From GWF2-50-93 sp049297395 (GTDB lineage Bacteria > Verrucomicrobiota > Lentisphaeria > Victivallales > GWF2-50-93): a stretch of DNA of 64,000 nt. Shown here piece by piece: positions 18,647 through 26,991 of this stretch. The DNA lies in the NCBI GenBank assembly GCA_049297395.1, contig JBAQUG010000312.1:1-64000 (forward strand), in the 5' to 3' direction. The translations under genes were made by a program, and so were the position numbers. How positions within the stretch are numbered: position 1 is the first letter of the stretch; each line of letters opens with the position of its first letter. The notes under the pieces were generated by a model. That model made no database searches and was not told the origin of the DNA. It worked only from the letters and a program-made list of their open reading frames with translations.

Positions 18647-19540
18647 TCAGTATATATCCCACCAGATTTTAGGGTTGTTTGCATTTGCCCACCCCACGCC
18701 AGGATAGAAACCAATATCCTTGGCTCTGACAGGTTCCGCATGTCCATCCACACATGAGATATTGGCGGTTTTGCCATGCCTTTGAATAATGCGAGAGCCA
18801 TAAGTGTTGGGCTGTGCACCACCATTGATTGAGAGATCATAATATCCTGGCTCAGGGAGATCAATATGGCCATACGATTCTATAAACTCGTCGGGATCTG
18901 TCGAAAGGGGATTTGCAATTACTGCGCAGTCCGCGAAAATAAAGGTCTCGGAAGGTTTCCTTATATTCTTAACGCTGGCAGTACCATTGTAGCCGTTAAA
19001 CCAATTTATCCCAATCCCGTAGTTGCCCCCTGATTTTGTGCCCGGACACCCCAGTTCAGGATAATAGTTCCCCCATCCGCTAGTCTGCTTCTTGTTGATA
19101 TAAGGCGCTATCGTACAGGTCCAGAAGTTCCCGTAGTCGGAATCATATCTCTTGACAAGGTAGTCGTTATAGTCTATCGAATAGTTGATATCCGCAAGCA
19201 TAAGCTGTTTCTCATTGTTGAGGCACTCCGTCTTTTTCGCCATATCCTTTGCGCTTTTCAACGCGGGCAGCAGCATTGCCGCAAGTATGGAGATGATGGC
19301 GATTACGACCAGCAATTCAATCAGGGTGAAGGCATTGACGAGTACCGAGTGCTGGATGCCGATTGCCGAGTGACGAGTGTTGATTTTAAAACCAGCAGGG
19401 AAGGGATGGAGGACAGCCTGCGGTAGGACGGCTGGGAAGATGGAGGATGGCAGAGGGCAGACCGACGACTGACGACTGCATTCAGATTGCCGATTTCGCA
19501 GAAGTCCGGAGTCTCCAAGGCTGTATTTTTTGCTTTCCAT
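18647..19540 (-). CDS. Pseudopilin with H-X9-DG motif and 70-residue repeat-encoded leader
   Basis: 297 residues. The prepilin segment FTLIELLVVIAIISILAAML starts at Phe71 and is followed by a globular domain. Near the C-terminus RHGKTANISCVDGH has exactly nine residues between His and Asp-Gly, the processing-associated motif of PVC pseudopilins. The ATG at 19540 has AGAGGTG upstream. Prepilin peptidase normally cuts after Gly before Phe; here the preceding residue is Ala. The leader is very long and is largely encoded by two heptanucleotide arrays (19337-19385 and 19460-19480). Its leader is almost the same as that of the 53420-54316 gene, but the mature domain is unrelated to that one. It is the first gene after the regulator at 19596. 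Function of such pseudopilins (type II secretion-like fibres or surface display) is unknown. Confidence 0.88.
   Translation of the reverse strand: MESKKYSLGDSGLLRNRQSECSRQSSVCPLPSSIFPAVLPQAVLHPFPAGFKINTRHSAIGIQHSVLVNAFTLIELLVVIAIISILAAMLLPALKSAKDMAKKTECLNNEKQLMLADINYSIDYNDYLVKRYDSDYGNFWTCTIAPYINKKQTSGWGNYYPELGCPGTKSGGNYGIGINWFNGYNGTASVKNIRKPSETFIFADCAVIANPLSTDPDEFIESYGHIDLPEPGYYDLSINGGAQPNTYGSRIIQRHGKTANISCVDGHAEPVRAKDIGFYPGVGWANANNPKIWWDIY
19337..19385. repeat. Heptanucleotide array A in pseudopilin leader, seven units
   Basis: Seven consecutive degenerate 7-bp units of the type gacgagt / gccgagt / gccgatt, ending in gttgatt, lie within the leader coding sequence just before the FTLIELL codons. 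The equivalent array at 54113-54140 has four units. Confidence 0.85.
19460..19480. repeat. Heptanucleotide array B in pseudopilin leader, three units
   Basis: Three 7-bp units (gaccgac, gactgac, gactgca) in the leader. The equivalent array at 54216-54257 has six. The difference is 21 bases, which preserves frame. Confidence 0.85.
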
Positions 19541-19569
19541 GAAACACCTCTTTGGTTTAAACTCAAATT

Positions 19570-19610
19570 GTAAATATTCACTGAACTATGTTAGTTCAGT
19601 GAATATTTAC
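19570..19610. promoter_or_regulatory. Perfect 19-bp hairpin at the regulator stop codon
   Basis: Two 19-base arms (19570-19588 and 19592-19610) are perfect reverse complements around a 3-base TGT loop. The last codons and stop of the regulator gene (stop at 19596-19598) lie inside the right arm. No clear T-run follows on the minus strand, so it may be an mRNA-stabilising stem, a partial terminator or attenuator between regulator and pseudopilin, or a protein-binding palindrome. Confidence 0.85.
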
Positions 19611-20732
19611 GACCGAACTTCTCTCCACTAGGCGGGGCTTAACTCCTATCCTTGTCACGCCGCTTAGATCTTTCCCCCCTATTTTCCCTGCAATTGTCTC
19701 TGCAACAACTCTTCCTATCTCTGAAAAAGGCCTTTCAATGCTGGTGAGATTATATTTCCCCGCAGTAGGGTGATTGTCATATCCGACAATTGAAACATCT
19801 TGTGGAACCTTTAGTCCGATTTCCTCCAGAGCCTTGATCGCCCCCAGCGCCGCCATGTCATTGACGGCAAAGATCGCAGTGAACTTTTCTTTTTTCATGG
19901 TCTCTTTGACAGACATATAGCCTAAATCAAAGAAATCTTCGTATTTCAATACATGCACACCGTCCTTGACTTCCAATCTCCTCCCGTAAATCAAACCTTC
20001 CCTGACTGGAATGTTATTTTCAACCAGAGCCGACTTGTATCCCTTCCGCCTGTTCTCAAGATAGTCGCCGGAAAAATTCATATGCAATATCGACCTGTGC
20101 CCGTTTCTTATCAGATGGGATGTGGCAAGGTAGGCTCCATGGGAATCATCTTCATAGACATTGTTGACCTCAAACGGAACGAGCCTTTCGGAGACGACAA
20201 ACAGCTTTCCGGAACGGATAAGGAGCTCGACATGCTCCTTCAGCAGTCGCGTTGTAGACGTGTAAATCGGCTCAAACACTATCGCGCTGCTCGTGCCGGA
20301 TATGGCATCTTCAATGACCTTCCGCTCAACCGAGATGTCTCCGTGCGTGTTGCTGAAAACCAGCTTGTATCCCGCGCTTTTCTTGATACCCTTCTCTATT
20401 TCAGCCATGACAGCCATGGCGCCCCATGTCCCGTCCGTGCCACCCGTAAAATCCACATGTGTCACAAATTCAATTGTCTCATCCCGCCGGTCAGGCGGAT
20501 TCAGGAAACCGGCCTTGCTTCCGACAAACGTTCCTTTGCCGTTGACAGAGACCACCGTGCCTTCGCTGGACAACAGGGCTATGGCGCGTCTTACGGTGAC
20601 AAGGCTCACCTCGCAGATGCTTACCAATTCCTTTTCGGAACAGAGACGATCCCCCGCCTTGAGTCCTTTTGATCCTATCAGCCTGAGAATCTCTTTTTTT
20701 ACAGCTTCGGTTTTCAGTATTCTGCTTAGCAT
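19596..20732 (-). CDS. GntR-type DNA-binding / LacI-type sensor regulator (copy 1)
   Basis: 378 residues. A GntR-family winged helix-turn-helix (about 5-75, with CEVSLVTVRRAIALLSSEGT and a GKGTFVG wing) is joined to a LacI/periplasmic-binding-like sensor domain (about 85-378, with FTAIFAVNDMAALGAIKALE and VPQDVSIVGYDNH). Such chimeras bind a sugar effector and repress or activate nearby carbohydrate genes. GGGGAG precedes the ATG. The promoter is close to sigma-70 consensus and overlaps inverted repeats, suggesting autoregulation. The gene directly precedes the pseudopilin and giant-hydrolase block, its likely target. It is a close paralogue of 54648-55787, differing mostly in the sensor domain. 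Its stop codon is inside a perfect hairpin. Confidence 0.9.
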   Translation of the reverse strand: MLSRILKTEAVKKEILRLIGSKGLKAGDRLCSEKELVSICEVSLVTVRRAIALLSSEGTVVSVNGKGTFVGSKAGFLNPPDRRDETIEFVTHVDFTGGTDGTWGAMAVMAEIEKGIKKSAGYKLVFSNTHGDISVERKVIEDAISGTSSAIVFEPIYTSTTRLLKEHVELLIRSGKLFVVSERLVPFEVNNVYEDDSHGAYLATSHLIRNGHRSILHMNFSGDYLENRRKGYKSALVENNIPVREGLIYGRRLEVKDGVHVLKYEDFFDLGYMSVKETMKKEKFTAIFAVNDMAALGAIKALEEIGLKVPQDVSIVGYDNHPTAGKYNLTSIERPFSEIGRVVAETIAGKIGGKDLSGVTRIGVKPRLVERSSVVNIH

Positions 20733-20748
20733 CTTCTCCCCTTGGCTT

Positions 20749-20792
20749 TGTTATGCTATTTTACATTATAACATAGCACAATAATATGTCAA
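20749..20792 (-). promoter_or_regulatory. Sigma-70-like promoter with overlapping inverted repeat
   Basis: On the minus strand TTGACA (20792-20787) and TATAAT (20770-20765) are separated by 16 bases, a near-perfect sigma-70 promoter for the regulator gene. An inverted repeat, TGCTAT and ATAGCA about 13 bases apart, straddles the -10 box and part of the spacer, a likely operator. Coordinates of the part below 20760 may be off by one. Confidence 0.8.
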
Positions 20793-20850
20793 GGCATAGT
20801 TTATATTTTTTCAGGAAAATAATGAAATTATTTATTTGGAAAAATAGCCT

Positions 20851-20900
20851 GGATAATCTCCCGCTCCTGCCAGTCAAGCTGGCAGGGGACGGGAATATCC
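20851..20900 (-). terminator. Long imperfect hairpin, candidate terminator
   Basis: An 8-bp perfect core stem, CCTGCCAG and CTGGCAGG around TCAAG (20866-20886), is extended outward by CCCG/CGGG and GGATA/TATCC pairs to 20851-20900. On the minus strand a short T-run follows. It lies after the GH74-like gene and before the regulator promoter, the right place for an operon terminator. Confidence 0.6.
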
Positions 20901-21040
20901 AGAAAAACCACGGTAGTACGGTACCGCTAACATTGCGTATATCCTGCATTTGTGCCAGCAATAGCATTAATATTGCTTGATTTGCTGCCAAAAAGGCTTG
21001 TAAACAAAGGTGCGCTTGCAGAACTTTTCACGGGACTTGA

Positions 21041-21158
21041 AATCCCACAGGATGACGGATTAATGGATTTTTTGGGTTGAATTCATCCAGGATGTTTTTG
21101 CTCTTATGTCTTTTATACCCAACCATCCAATCATCCATTCATCCATCCATGGGACGGC
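21041..21158 (+). repeat. Dispersed element, second copy inverted at 41484-41703
   Basis: Read on the plus strand it runs from an ATCCCACAGGATG block through a GGATG...TCTTATGTCTTT block to tandem ATCC/ATCCA units and CATGGGACGG. The same blocks in the same order appear on the minus strand at 41703-41484, with extra sequence between them there. Confidence 0.7.
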
Positions 21159-21169
21159 GGTGTTTGTCT

Positions 21170-23422
21170 TCAGTATTCCGCCTGGGCTGTAAATACTCCG
21201 TTGCCGATCGTGGCGGCATAAAACCGGCCTTTCACATAATGGTCCCACTCGATATTGCTGTACATGGTTGTGGCATGCTTGTCCAGGGCGATGGGACGCC
21301 ATGAATTGCCGGAGTCCGCGCTGACCAGGATGCCGGGCCGGCTCGGACTGAACCAGTTGGATATGAAACCCGCAAGCATGATGCCTTCCGTGTTGACGCA
21401 AAGAGTTTTCGCGCTGCGGTATGGGCCGGTGTCGATATGGCGCCAACGTGCATCTTCGAGTTTCCAGAGCCCCTTGTCGTAGAGCCCCGCCCAGAGACGT
21501 CCAGTCTGCGGATCAAGCAGTATGGTGCCGACACCGTGGCAGGCGTTGAGCGGGAGATTGAAGGTGATGTCCTCCCAGCTTTCCCCGCGATCAGCGGTTC
21601 GGAATATCCCGCCGAGCCGGCCAGCCGTGTAATAGATCCCCTCGTGGTCAGGATCGGCGATGAGCGAGCGTTCCATGTTGGCGTCGCACTGCGAGTAAAA
21701 ATCCCAGCCGCGTACGAAATCACATGCGCGTCGAGTCCATGAGACGCCTTCGTCTTCGCTGACATAAAATCCGCCGCCGTCATCAAAGGAACAGCCAAGC
21801 GCGGCGCAGAGCGTGCCGGGACGGAACGGATCGATGACGATGTCCTTGATCCAGCGCGGACGGACAGGCATGCCACGGCAGGGCAGAGGTTTCCATGTCG
21901 CCCCTCCATCATCCGAGCGGATTATCACGGCGGTTCCACCTCCGCCATGCTGGGCCTGGTTCTGCGCGGCGTAGATGATTTCCGGGCGGTCCAGCCGCTG
22001 GGCGAACGACGAGCAAGCCGCCGAGTACTGTGTCAATTCCTCGGGTTTGACATCGGACGGACAGTAGACGCCGGCGTTCTTGAAGCCCAGGACCCGGTGA
22101 AGTTTCGTGACTCCGTCATCGCTCATCTGTACGCCGCCGTCTGTCTGAGCCACGGCGATCCTGCTCGCTTTTTTCGTGTTGCGGAGCGGATAGACCCGTT
22201 TGATGCAGGTGTTGACCAGCCCCTTTTGACATACTTTCCAATGTGTCCCGCCGTCATCGCTGCGCCAGACTCCGTGGAAATCGGTGAGATACACGCGGTC
22301 GGCCTGGTGCGGATCGAAGACGATTGAGGCGGTTGCCGCCATGAACTCCTCCCAGCCGACATCCATTCCGCAGGTGTCGACCGTTTCGCGGGAAGGGGAG
22401 CGCGTTTTCCATGAGTTCCCTCCATCATCGCTGATTCCGAGCACGTTGAGGGTCGAGGTGAGCAGGCGTCCGGGATTCCGGGGATCCATGGCAATGCTGT
22501 TCCATCCATAATAGTAACCCCAGTGATCCGTCTCCTTAGTTTTATCTGGTAATCCTGATGAAGACTCCTCCCAGGTCGTCCCGAAGTCGCGGCTCCGCCA
22601 GATGCCGTCGCGTTCGCATGCGGCGTAAATCGTCTCTCCCGCGGCCGCCAGCATCCTGACCGAGCGGTTCTTAAGTCCTGAGTTGACAATCCGTCCTGAG
22701 TTTGGATCCAGAAGATGTATCCCTCCTTCACTTCTCAGACCCCAATAAGTCTGTGCGTTCCGGCAGGCCGCCGCCAGCAGGAATCCGGATGGTCCCTCAA
22801 GCAGGCGGAGATCGTTGATCGCCTTGCCGCGGAGCGCCAGATAGCGGACGGTGACGCCGAAATCGTCGGAGATGAAGACACCATCGCAGGTTGTTCCGAT
22901 ATAAACTCGGCCTTTGATTTCAGGATCGCACACGATCATCTGCCCGTGGACACGGCTGTCACCCGTACCGTCAATGACAAGATCGTGGGGCAGGGGCTTC
23001 CATGTCTCGCAGGCGTCGGTGGACAGGAAAAGCTCGCCGAAACGCGCGCCATCACCCGGTTTATCGCGGCGGAACACGCATCCGGTTGACGCCAGAAACA
23101 TCCTGTCATCGAACGGATTCTGCGCAAGGGCGGAAAGCCCGTAGCGCCCGTCGTAGATATGCCAGTAGTAGCCCCATTTCCCCGGAAAGACCCCTGAAGG
23201 ACTTTGATCCTCCATGGAAGGCGCCAGACCATTGTTGACCAATGCCCACGTCTCTCCGGCATCGAGGGATTTGCAGAGTCCGCCTACGTCGGAGCGGGCG
23301 TAGATGACATCCTGCCGCGTCCGATCACAGACGGTTTCGATTATGTATCCGTACATGTCCGGGCCGATGTTGCGCCAGGAGCATGGCAGTGCACCGGCCT
23401 CTTCTTTTACACATGATTTCAT
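21170..23422 (-). CDS. GH74-like Asp-box beta-propeller protein
   Basis: 750 residues with about nine Asp-box (S-x-D-x-G-x-x-W) motifs, among them SLDAGETW, STDACETW, SRDFGTTW, SDDGGNSW, SDDGGTHW, SDDGGATW, SEDEGVSW, TADRGESW and SADSGNSW. This number and spacing suit the tandem seven-bladed propellers of GH74 xyloglucanases, though sialidase-like or non-enzymatic Asp-box propellers are also possible. No signal peptide is seen, which is unusual for a GH74 enzyme. The ATG overlaps the stop of the upstream gene in an ATGA junction, so translation is coupled to that secreted protein, and AGGTG precedes it. It is the last gene before a terminator-like hairpin. Propeller fold is confident; activity is not. 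Confidence 0.8.
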   Translation of the reverse strand: MKSCVKEEAGALPCSWRNIGPDMYGYIIETVCDRTRQDVIYARSDVGGLCKSLDAGETWALVNNGLAPSMEDQSPSGVFPGKWGYYWHIYDGRYGLSALAQNPFDDRMFLASTGCVFRRDKPGDGARFGELFLSTDACETWKPLPHDLVIDGTGDSRVHGQMIVCDPEIKGRVYIGTTCDGVFISDDFGVTVRYLALRGKAINDLRLLEGPSGFLLAAACRNAQTYWGLRSEGGIHLLDPNSGRIVNSGLKNRSVRMLAAAGETIYAACERDGIWRSRDFGTTWEESSSGLPDKTKETDHWGYYYGWNSIAMDPRNPGRLLTSTLNVLGISDDGGNSWKTRSPSRETVDTCGMDVGWEEFMAATASIVFDPHQADRVYLTDFHGVWRSDDGGTHWKVCQKGLVNTCIKRVYPLRNTKKASRIAVAQTDGGVQMSDDGVTKLHRVLGFKNAGVYCPSDVKPEELTQYSAACSSFAQRLDRPEIIYAAQNQAQHGGGGTAVIIRSDDGGATWKPLPCRGMPVRPRWIKDIVIDPFRPGTLCAALGCSFDDGGGFYVSEDEGVSWTRRACDFVRGWDFYSQCDANMERSLIADPDHEGIYYTAGRLGGIFRTADRGESWEDITFNLPLNACHGVGTILLDPQTGRLWAGLYDKGLWKLEDARWRHIDTGPYRSAKTLCVNTEGIMLAGFISNWFSPSRPGILVSADSGNSWRPIALDKHATTMYSNIEWDHYVKGRFYAATIGNGVFTAQAEY

Positions 23423-26400
23423 TTTTTCACCTGTTTTACTGTTTTCGGAACATGGGGAATCTCCATCATGACGCTGCTTCCCGCAGGCACTGTTACCGCC
23501 TGTGAAAACGGCGGAGCCAGCACAAATTCCGCGGACAGGCGGACAGCCGCCTTGATTTCCCGGTCTGTCGAGTTGTGCGCCTCAATGGAAAACCCTCCCC
23601 GCCCATCAGGCAGCAAGGTCAGGATAAGATCGGTCTGGTCGCACGTCACCACGTTGCCGATCCAGACATCCCGATCCTGATTGAGCTCCAGAGCTGCATA
23701 AGCAGAATAAACGGCGGGGCCGGCCAGCTGCCCGGGAGTCAGCTTCAGGTCGTCCAGGACGCCAAGGGGCAGCCACCATTTCTCCTTCCGTTCCACAATA
23801 CCCGAAGTCCAGTTGGGGTTCACACCGTGTATCCGGATCGGCAGGCGCGCAGGCAGGGCCGCCTTGCCGATCACACCGCCAAAACCTCCGTCCCGGGCTT
23901 CGAGTTCCAGCACATAGCGGGTATTGAGAACCTTGCCAGTCCGGGGTGTAACGGAGTAGGCGGGTTTGCCGCCGTGGAGTCCAAACGCCCTGCGGAACGA
24001 TTCGATCTCCCGTGTGTCGGGAGGAGTATTGATCGATCCGGTGAGCACCAGCAGGCGGAACGGAATGACATCGCCTTTCCGGTAATGTCCGCCGATCCGG
24101 CCGTACCCGCACCAGACCCGGAACAGGTTTTCAGAATGCAGCTCCTGGGCGACCAGCAACGGCTCGTCAAGGGGAAACAATGCACATGAGTCGTGCGAGG
24201 CCGCATAGGCGATGTATCCATTGGGCGGGAACGTCCTGACGAATGACGCGGGCTTTTCCTTCGGCGGCGCCGATCCGGAAAGGAATTCACCGCCTGCGGG
24301 ATCGATGAAGGACCAGTTGCACGTGTCATTCGAACGTCCGCTCAAGTTGTAGATGATGTGGCTGAAAGCATTCCAGTACCATCCATTCTTTTCCCATGTC
24401 CCGTCTTTGAGCATGGCGTAATAGCCTTCCATCAGCATGGTGGCCGGAGCATCGGGTGTTTTCTTGAACTCGATGAAGCGGGCGTATGAATGATAGTCGT
24501 CGCGCTGGCGCATCGGCCAGAAACCGGTTTCATGCATGGGCCTGTCGGCCATGACACGCTCATTCATTTGTGCCTGGCATATGACGTCGCGGCTGCCAAG
24601 CGGATATTCCATGCGATAGACGGAAGCCATCGTGGTTCCCGGAGGTTGCGGAGACAGAATAGGAGCCCGGAACTGAATGTCTTCGGCGCTGCCTCCCTGT
24701 GCATAGCCTCCCGGCGCCCCATCCCAATAAGGGGGGACACGGCTGACCGTCTGCGGGTTTCCCGGGAACGCCGCCGGGCTGCCGGCCACCTTCCATTGGT
24801 TGCCTGCGGCGGCCGACGCGACAGGATAACCTTGGCTATCCAGATCCCACGATTGGCTGAAGCTGTTCTGCCGGTCGCTGCACATGAATCTATAATTGGA
24901 CTGGTCCTGGGCCCTGATCTCCGATGTCACGGCAATCCGACCGCCCTGGTCCCTCACTACGGCGACAAAACGGTGCTCGCAATCATGGAGGGCATGGATG
25001 AAGAAATCGCAAGTTCTACCATCAAGGCGATACCGGCGGAAAACTTTTGTCCCGTCATAAATTACCGCTTCCGCCAACGGCTGATCGGATTCCGCCTGCA
25101 GGCGCAGCATCAGGCGCTCGGTCCCGGGAATGCTCCGTCCAAAAGTACGCGGAGATAGATTGCACCCCCGCCAGCTCCTGATCAGCGGACCATTGGAAAT
25201 CTGGGCGGGCCCGGTGTTGTCCGGGCTTTTCAGTGTCCGTCGCAACTCATCCTGATCGCCGCAGAACCGCAGGTTGAGGTACCGCCCCGCCGCCGCAGCC
25301 ACCTGATCCGGCGATGTGATGAGATCCACCGCCACAGGCTGCGGGATGTCCCCCACCTGCGTCTGGTAAAGGAACGGTTCCAGATCAATGTCCGTCCTGC
25401 CGTCCCTGGTAGTCGTCACCGCCATGCTGTTGTAGGCGCGGCTGACCCACGACGGCGACGGCTGATTGCGCAGATCGAAGGGACCCAGCGTATTGACGCC
25501 CGCAGCAAAGTGCTCATACAGATAGTTGTTGATGCGTTTGCCGTCCTTGGTCAGGAAGTCGCGCTGGGGAGGCGAACTAAAGTCGCTGACGCGGAAATAC
25601 CAGTCGCCAGCCTCACCCCGCCTTACCGCCTGTCCTGGAAGCACCAGCAGATCCGGACCGCTGGCTTTTCGGCACTCCTCACGGAACCGATCCCACTGTT
25701 CCCCGGACACGGAACTGATATCCTCCATCCATTCCATGAAACCTATGAAGTCGAGTTTGGCGGCCCGTGCGGCCGCCGCATATTCCGCAACGGTTCCCTT
25801 TCCGCCGGTAAGCTGGGTCCGCGCACCGATCACTCCACGGTACCAGCGGAGCTTCGGAGACGGATCGCCGATCATCCGGGACCGCCAGTACTCAGTGCTT
25901 TCCTGCGCATTATCCGTACCTGCCGTCCATAGGATCGGATCAGGCAGTTTCGCCTTCTCGCGGGCCGGCTCGTTCCGATATCCGCCGTATTGCCCGCCTC
26001 CCTTGTCCGCCGCAGCCATTGACGGCGCGGCCAGCCATGCGAGGGTCTGTTCAAGCAGCCGCATGCCATCGGATGTCCGTCCGTCCCCGCCGCGCGTGAA
26101 ATGGATGTCCTCCACCATGTAATGTCCGAATTGAAAGAGCCCCTGCATTGGGCTCCATCCGAAAACGGCGGCCCGCCCCTGTTCAATCTGGCGCACGGCG
26201 GCCAGCGGAGGCGCCTTGGCGTAGGAACCCGGCTGTTTCTCATCCGGCCGCTCGTAATGCTGGTTCATGATGATCGGGAAGCTCCGTGCCTGTTCCGTAC
26301 CGCGTATGAGCACCTGCCATTCCGAACCGGGTTTCAATGGGTTGTCAGCGGCTCCGTACACGGTGCGCTCAGGATAGAATATCGTGCGGACATCCCGGGT

Positions 26401-26988
26401 GACGGGGTGATCGGAAATGTTGTCAGTGTAGAAATAATCGAGCTCCATCCCGTTTTTCTGATGGAAGCGATGGGCCGGATCGAGAACCTGCTCGTTCAAA
26501 ATCCCGATGCCCCAGCGCGCGAGAAAGGGATTGACCCCCTTTTTGTTGGAGGGCCAGTCTCCCCCGTAAGCCAGCAGTCCGCCGCCGCCCTCGACGAAAT
26601 CCCAGAGGAGCCTGCGGACTTTTTCCTCGTAATCCGGTTTGATTTCAAGGTGATTGTTCCCCGCCGCGTCCGGATTGATGTTCGGGTATTCCGAAAGGAT
26701 GATCACATTGAACCGGCGCAGGAAAGCGGCGTCGAACGGATGGCCCCATTGAAGGTACAAGGTCTGCCAGCCCTTGCTCCGGAGATGTTCCGCGATGGGG
26801 AGCGGCCGCTGGCCGCTGAAGATCGCGACGGCCGGCGGAGCCGCCTCGTTGGCGCGATCAGCCAGGGCGGACACCGCAAACAGCAGCGCCGCAAGCAGTC
26901 CTAAGCCCAGCCCGGCAGATCGTTTGGCAAAGTGGAATCCAGTCGTGCCGCATTGACAGCCTAAATAATTTGATGCCGGTTTTTCCAT
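23419..26988 (-). CDS. Secreted protein with GATase-like and degenerate PHP-like domains (paralogue 1)
   Basis: 1189 residues; ATG at 26988 with GGAG 8 bases upstream. The N-terminal signal sequence (about 20-45) is GLGLGLLAALLFAVSALA. Next comes a class-I glutamine-amidotransferase-like fold (about 52-320: NVIILSEYP, FVEGGGGLLAYGGDWP) without an obvious catalytic Cys, as in carbohydrate-protein GATase-like domains. At 384-455, RGVIGARTQLTGGKGTV plus AKLDFIGFMEW mirrors the opening of a PHP metallo-phosphoesterase domain but lacks its metal-binding histidines. The remaining two thirds is beta-rich and unassigned. It is a diverged paralogue of the gene before it (26992-30513) and is coupled to the GH74-like gene after it. 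A non-catalytic or novel carbohydrate-related role is inferred. Confidence 0.7.
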   Translation of the reverse strand: MEKPASNYLGCQCGTTGFHFAKRSAGLGLGLLAALLFAVSALADRANEAAPPAVAIFSGQRPLPIAEHLRSKGWQTLYLQWGHPFDAAFLRRFNVIILSEYPNINPDAAGNNHLEIKPDYEEKVRRLLWDFVEGGGGLLAYGGDWPSNKKGVNPFLARWGIGILNEQVLDPAHRFHQKNGMELDYFYTDNISDHPVTRDVRTIFYPERTVYGAADNPLKPGSEWQVLIRGTEQARSFPIIMNQHYERPDEKQPGSYAKAPPLAAVRQIEQGRAAVFGWSPMQGLFQFGHYMVEDIHFTRGGDGRTSDGMRLLEQTLAWLAAPSMAAADKGGGQYGGYRNEPAREKAKLPDPILWTAGTDNAQESTEYWRSRMIGDPSPKLRWYRGVIGARTQLTGGKGTVAEYAAAARAAKLDFIGFMEWMEDISSVSGEQWDRFREECRKASGPDLLVLPGQAVRRGEAGDWYFRVSDFSSPPQRDFLTKDGKRINNYLYEHFAAGVNTLGPFDLRNQPSPSWVSRAYNSMAVTTTRDGRTDIDLEPFLYQTQVGDIPQPVAVDLITSPDQVAAAAGRYLNLRFCGDQDELRRTLKSPDNTGPAQISNGPLIRSWRGCNLSPRTFGRSIPGTERLMLRLQAESDQPLAEAVIYDGTKVFRRYRLDGRTCDFFIHALHDCEHRFVAVVRDQGGRIAVTSEIRAQDQSNYRFMCSDRQNSFSQSWDLDSQGYPVASAAAGNQWKVAGSPAAFPGNPQTVSRVPPYWDGAPGGYAQGGSAEDIQFRAPILSPQPPGTTMASVYRMEYPLGSRDVICQAQMNERVMADRPMHETGFWPMRQRDDYHSYARFIEFKKTPDAPATMLMEGYYAMLKDGTWEKNGWYWNAFSHIIYNLSGRSNDTCNWSFIDPAGGEFLSGSAPPKEKPASFVRTFPPNGYIAYAASHDSCALFPLDEPLLVAQELHSENLFRVWCGYGRIGGHYRKGDVIPFRLLVLTGSINTPPDTREIESFRRAFGLHGGKPAYSVTPRTGKVLNTRYVLELEARDGGFGGVIGKAALPARLPIRIHGVNPNWTSGIVERKEKWWLPLGVLDDLKLTPGQLAGPAVYSAYAALELNQDRDVWIGNVVTCDQTDLILTLLPDGRGGFSIEAHNSTDREIKAAVRLSAEFVLAPPFSQAVTVPAGSSVMMEIPHVPKTVKQVKK

Positions 26989-26991
26989 TGT

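Larger units (their letters stand above)
20793..21169. other. Intergenic stretch between GH74-like gene and regulator
   Basis: About 375 bases without a supported gene. It holds the hairpin at 20851-20900, AT-rich filler, and a dispersed repeat element at 21041-21158. Short open frames here have no recognisable protein features. Confidence 0.7.

Noticed and set aside
20761..20991. Short minus-strand frame with hydrophobic segments upstream of the regulator
   Set aside because: It covers the regulator's promoter and the terminator-like hairpin, has no ribosome site and resembles nothing known.
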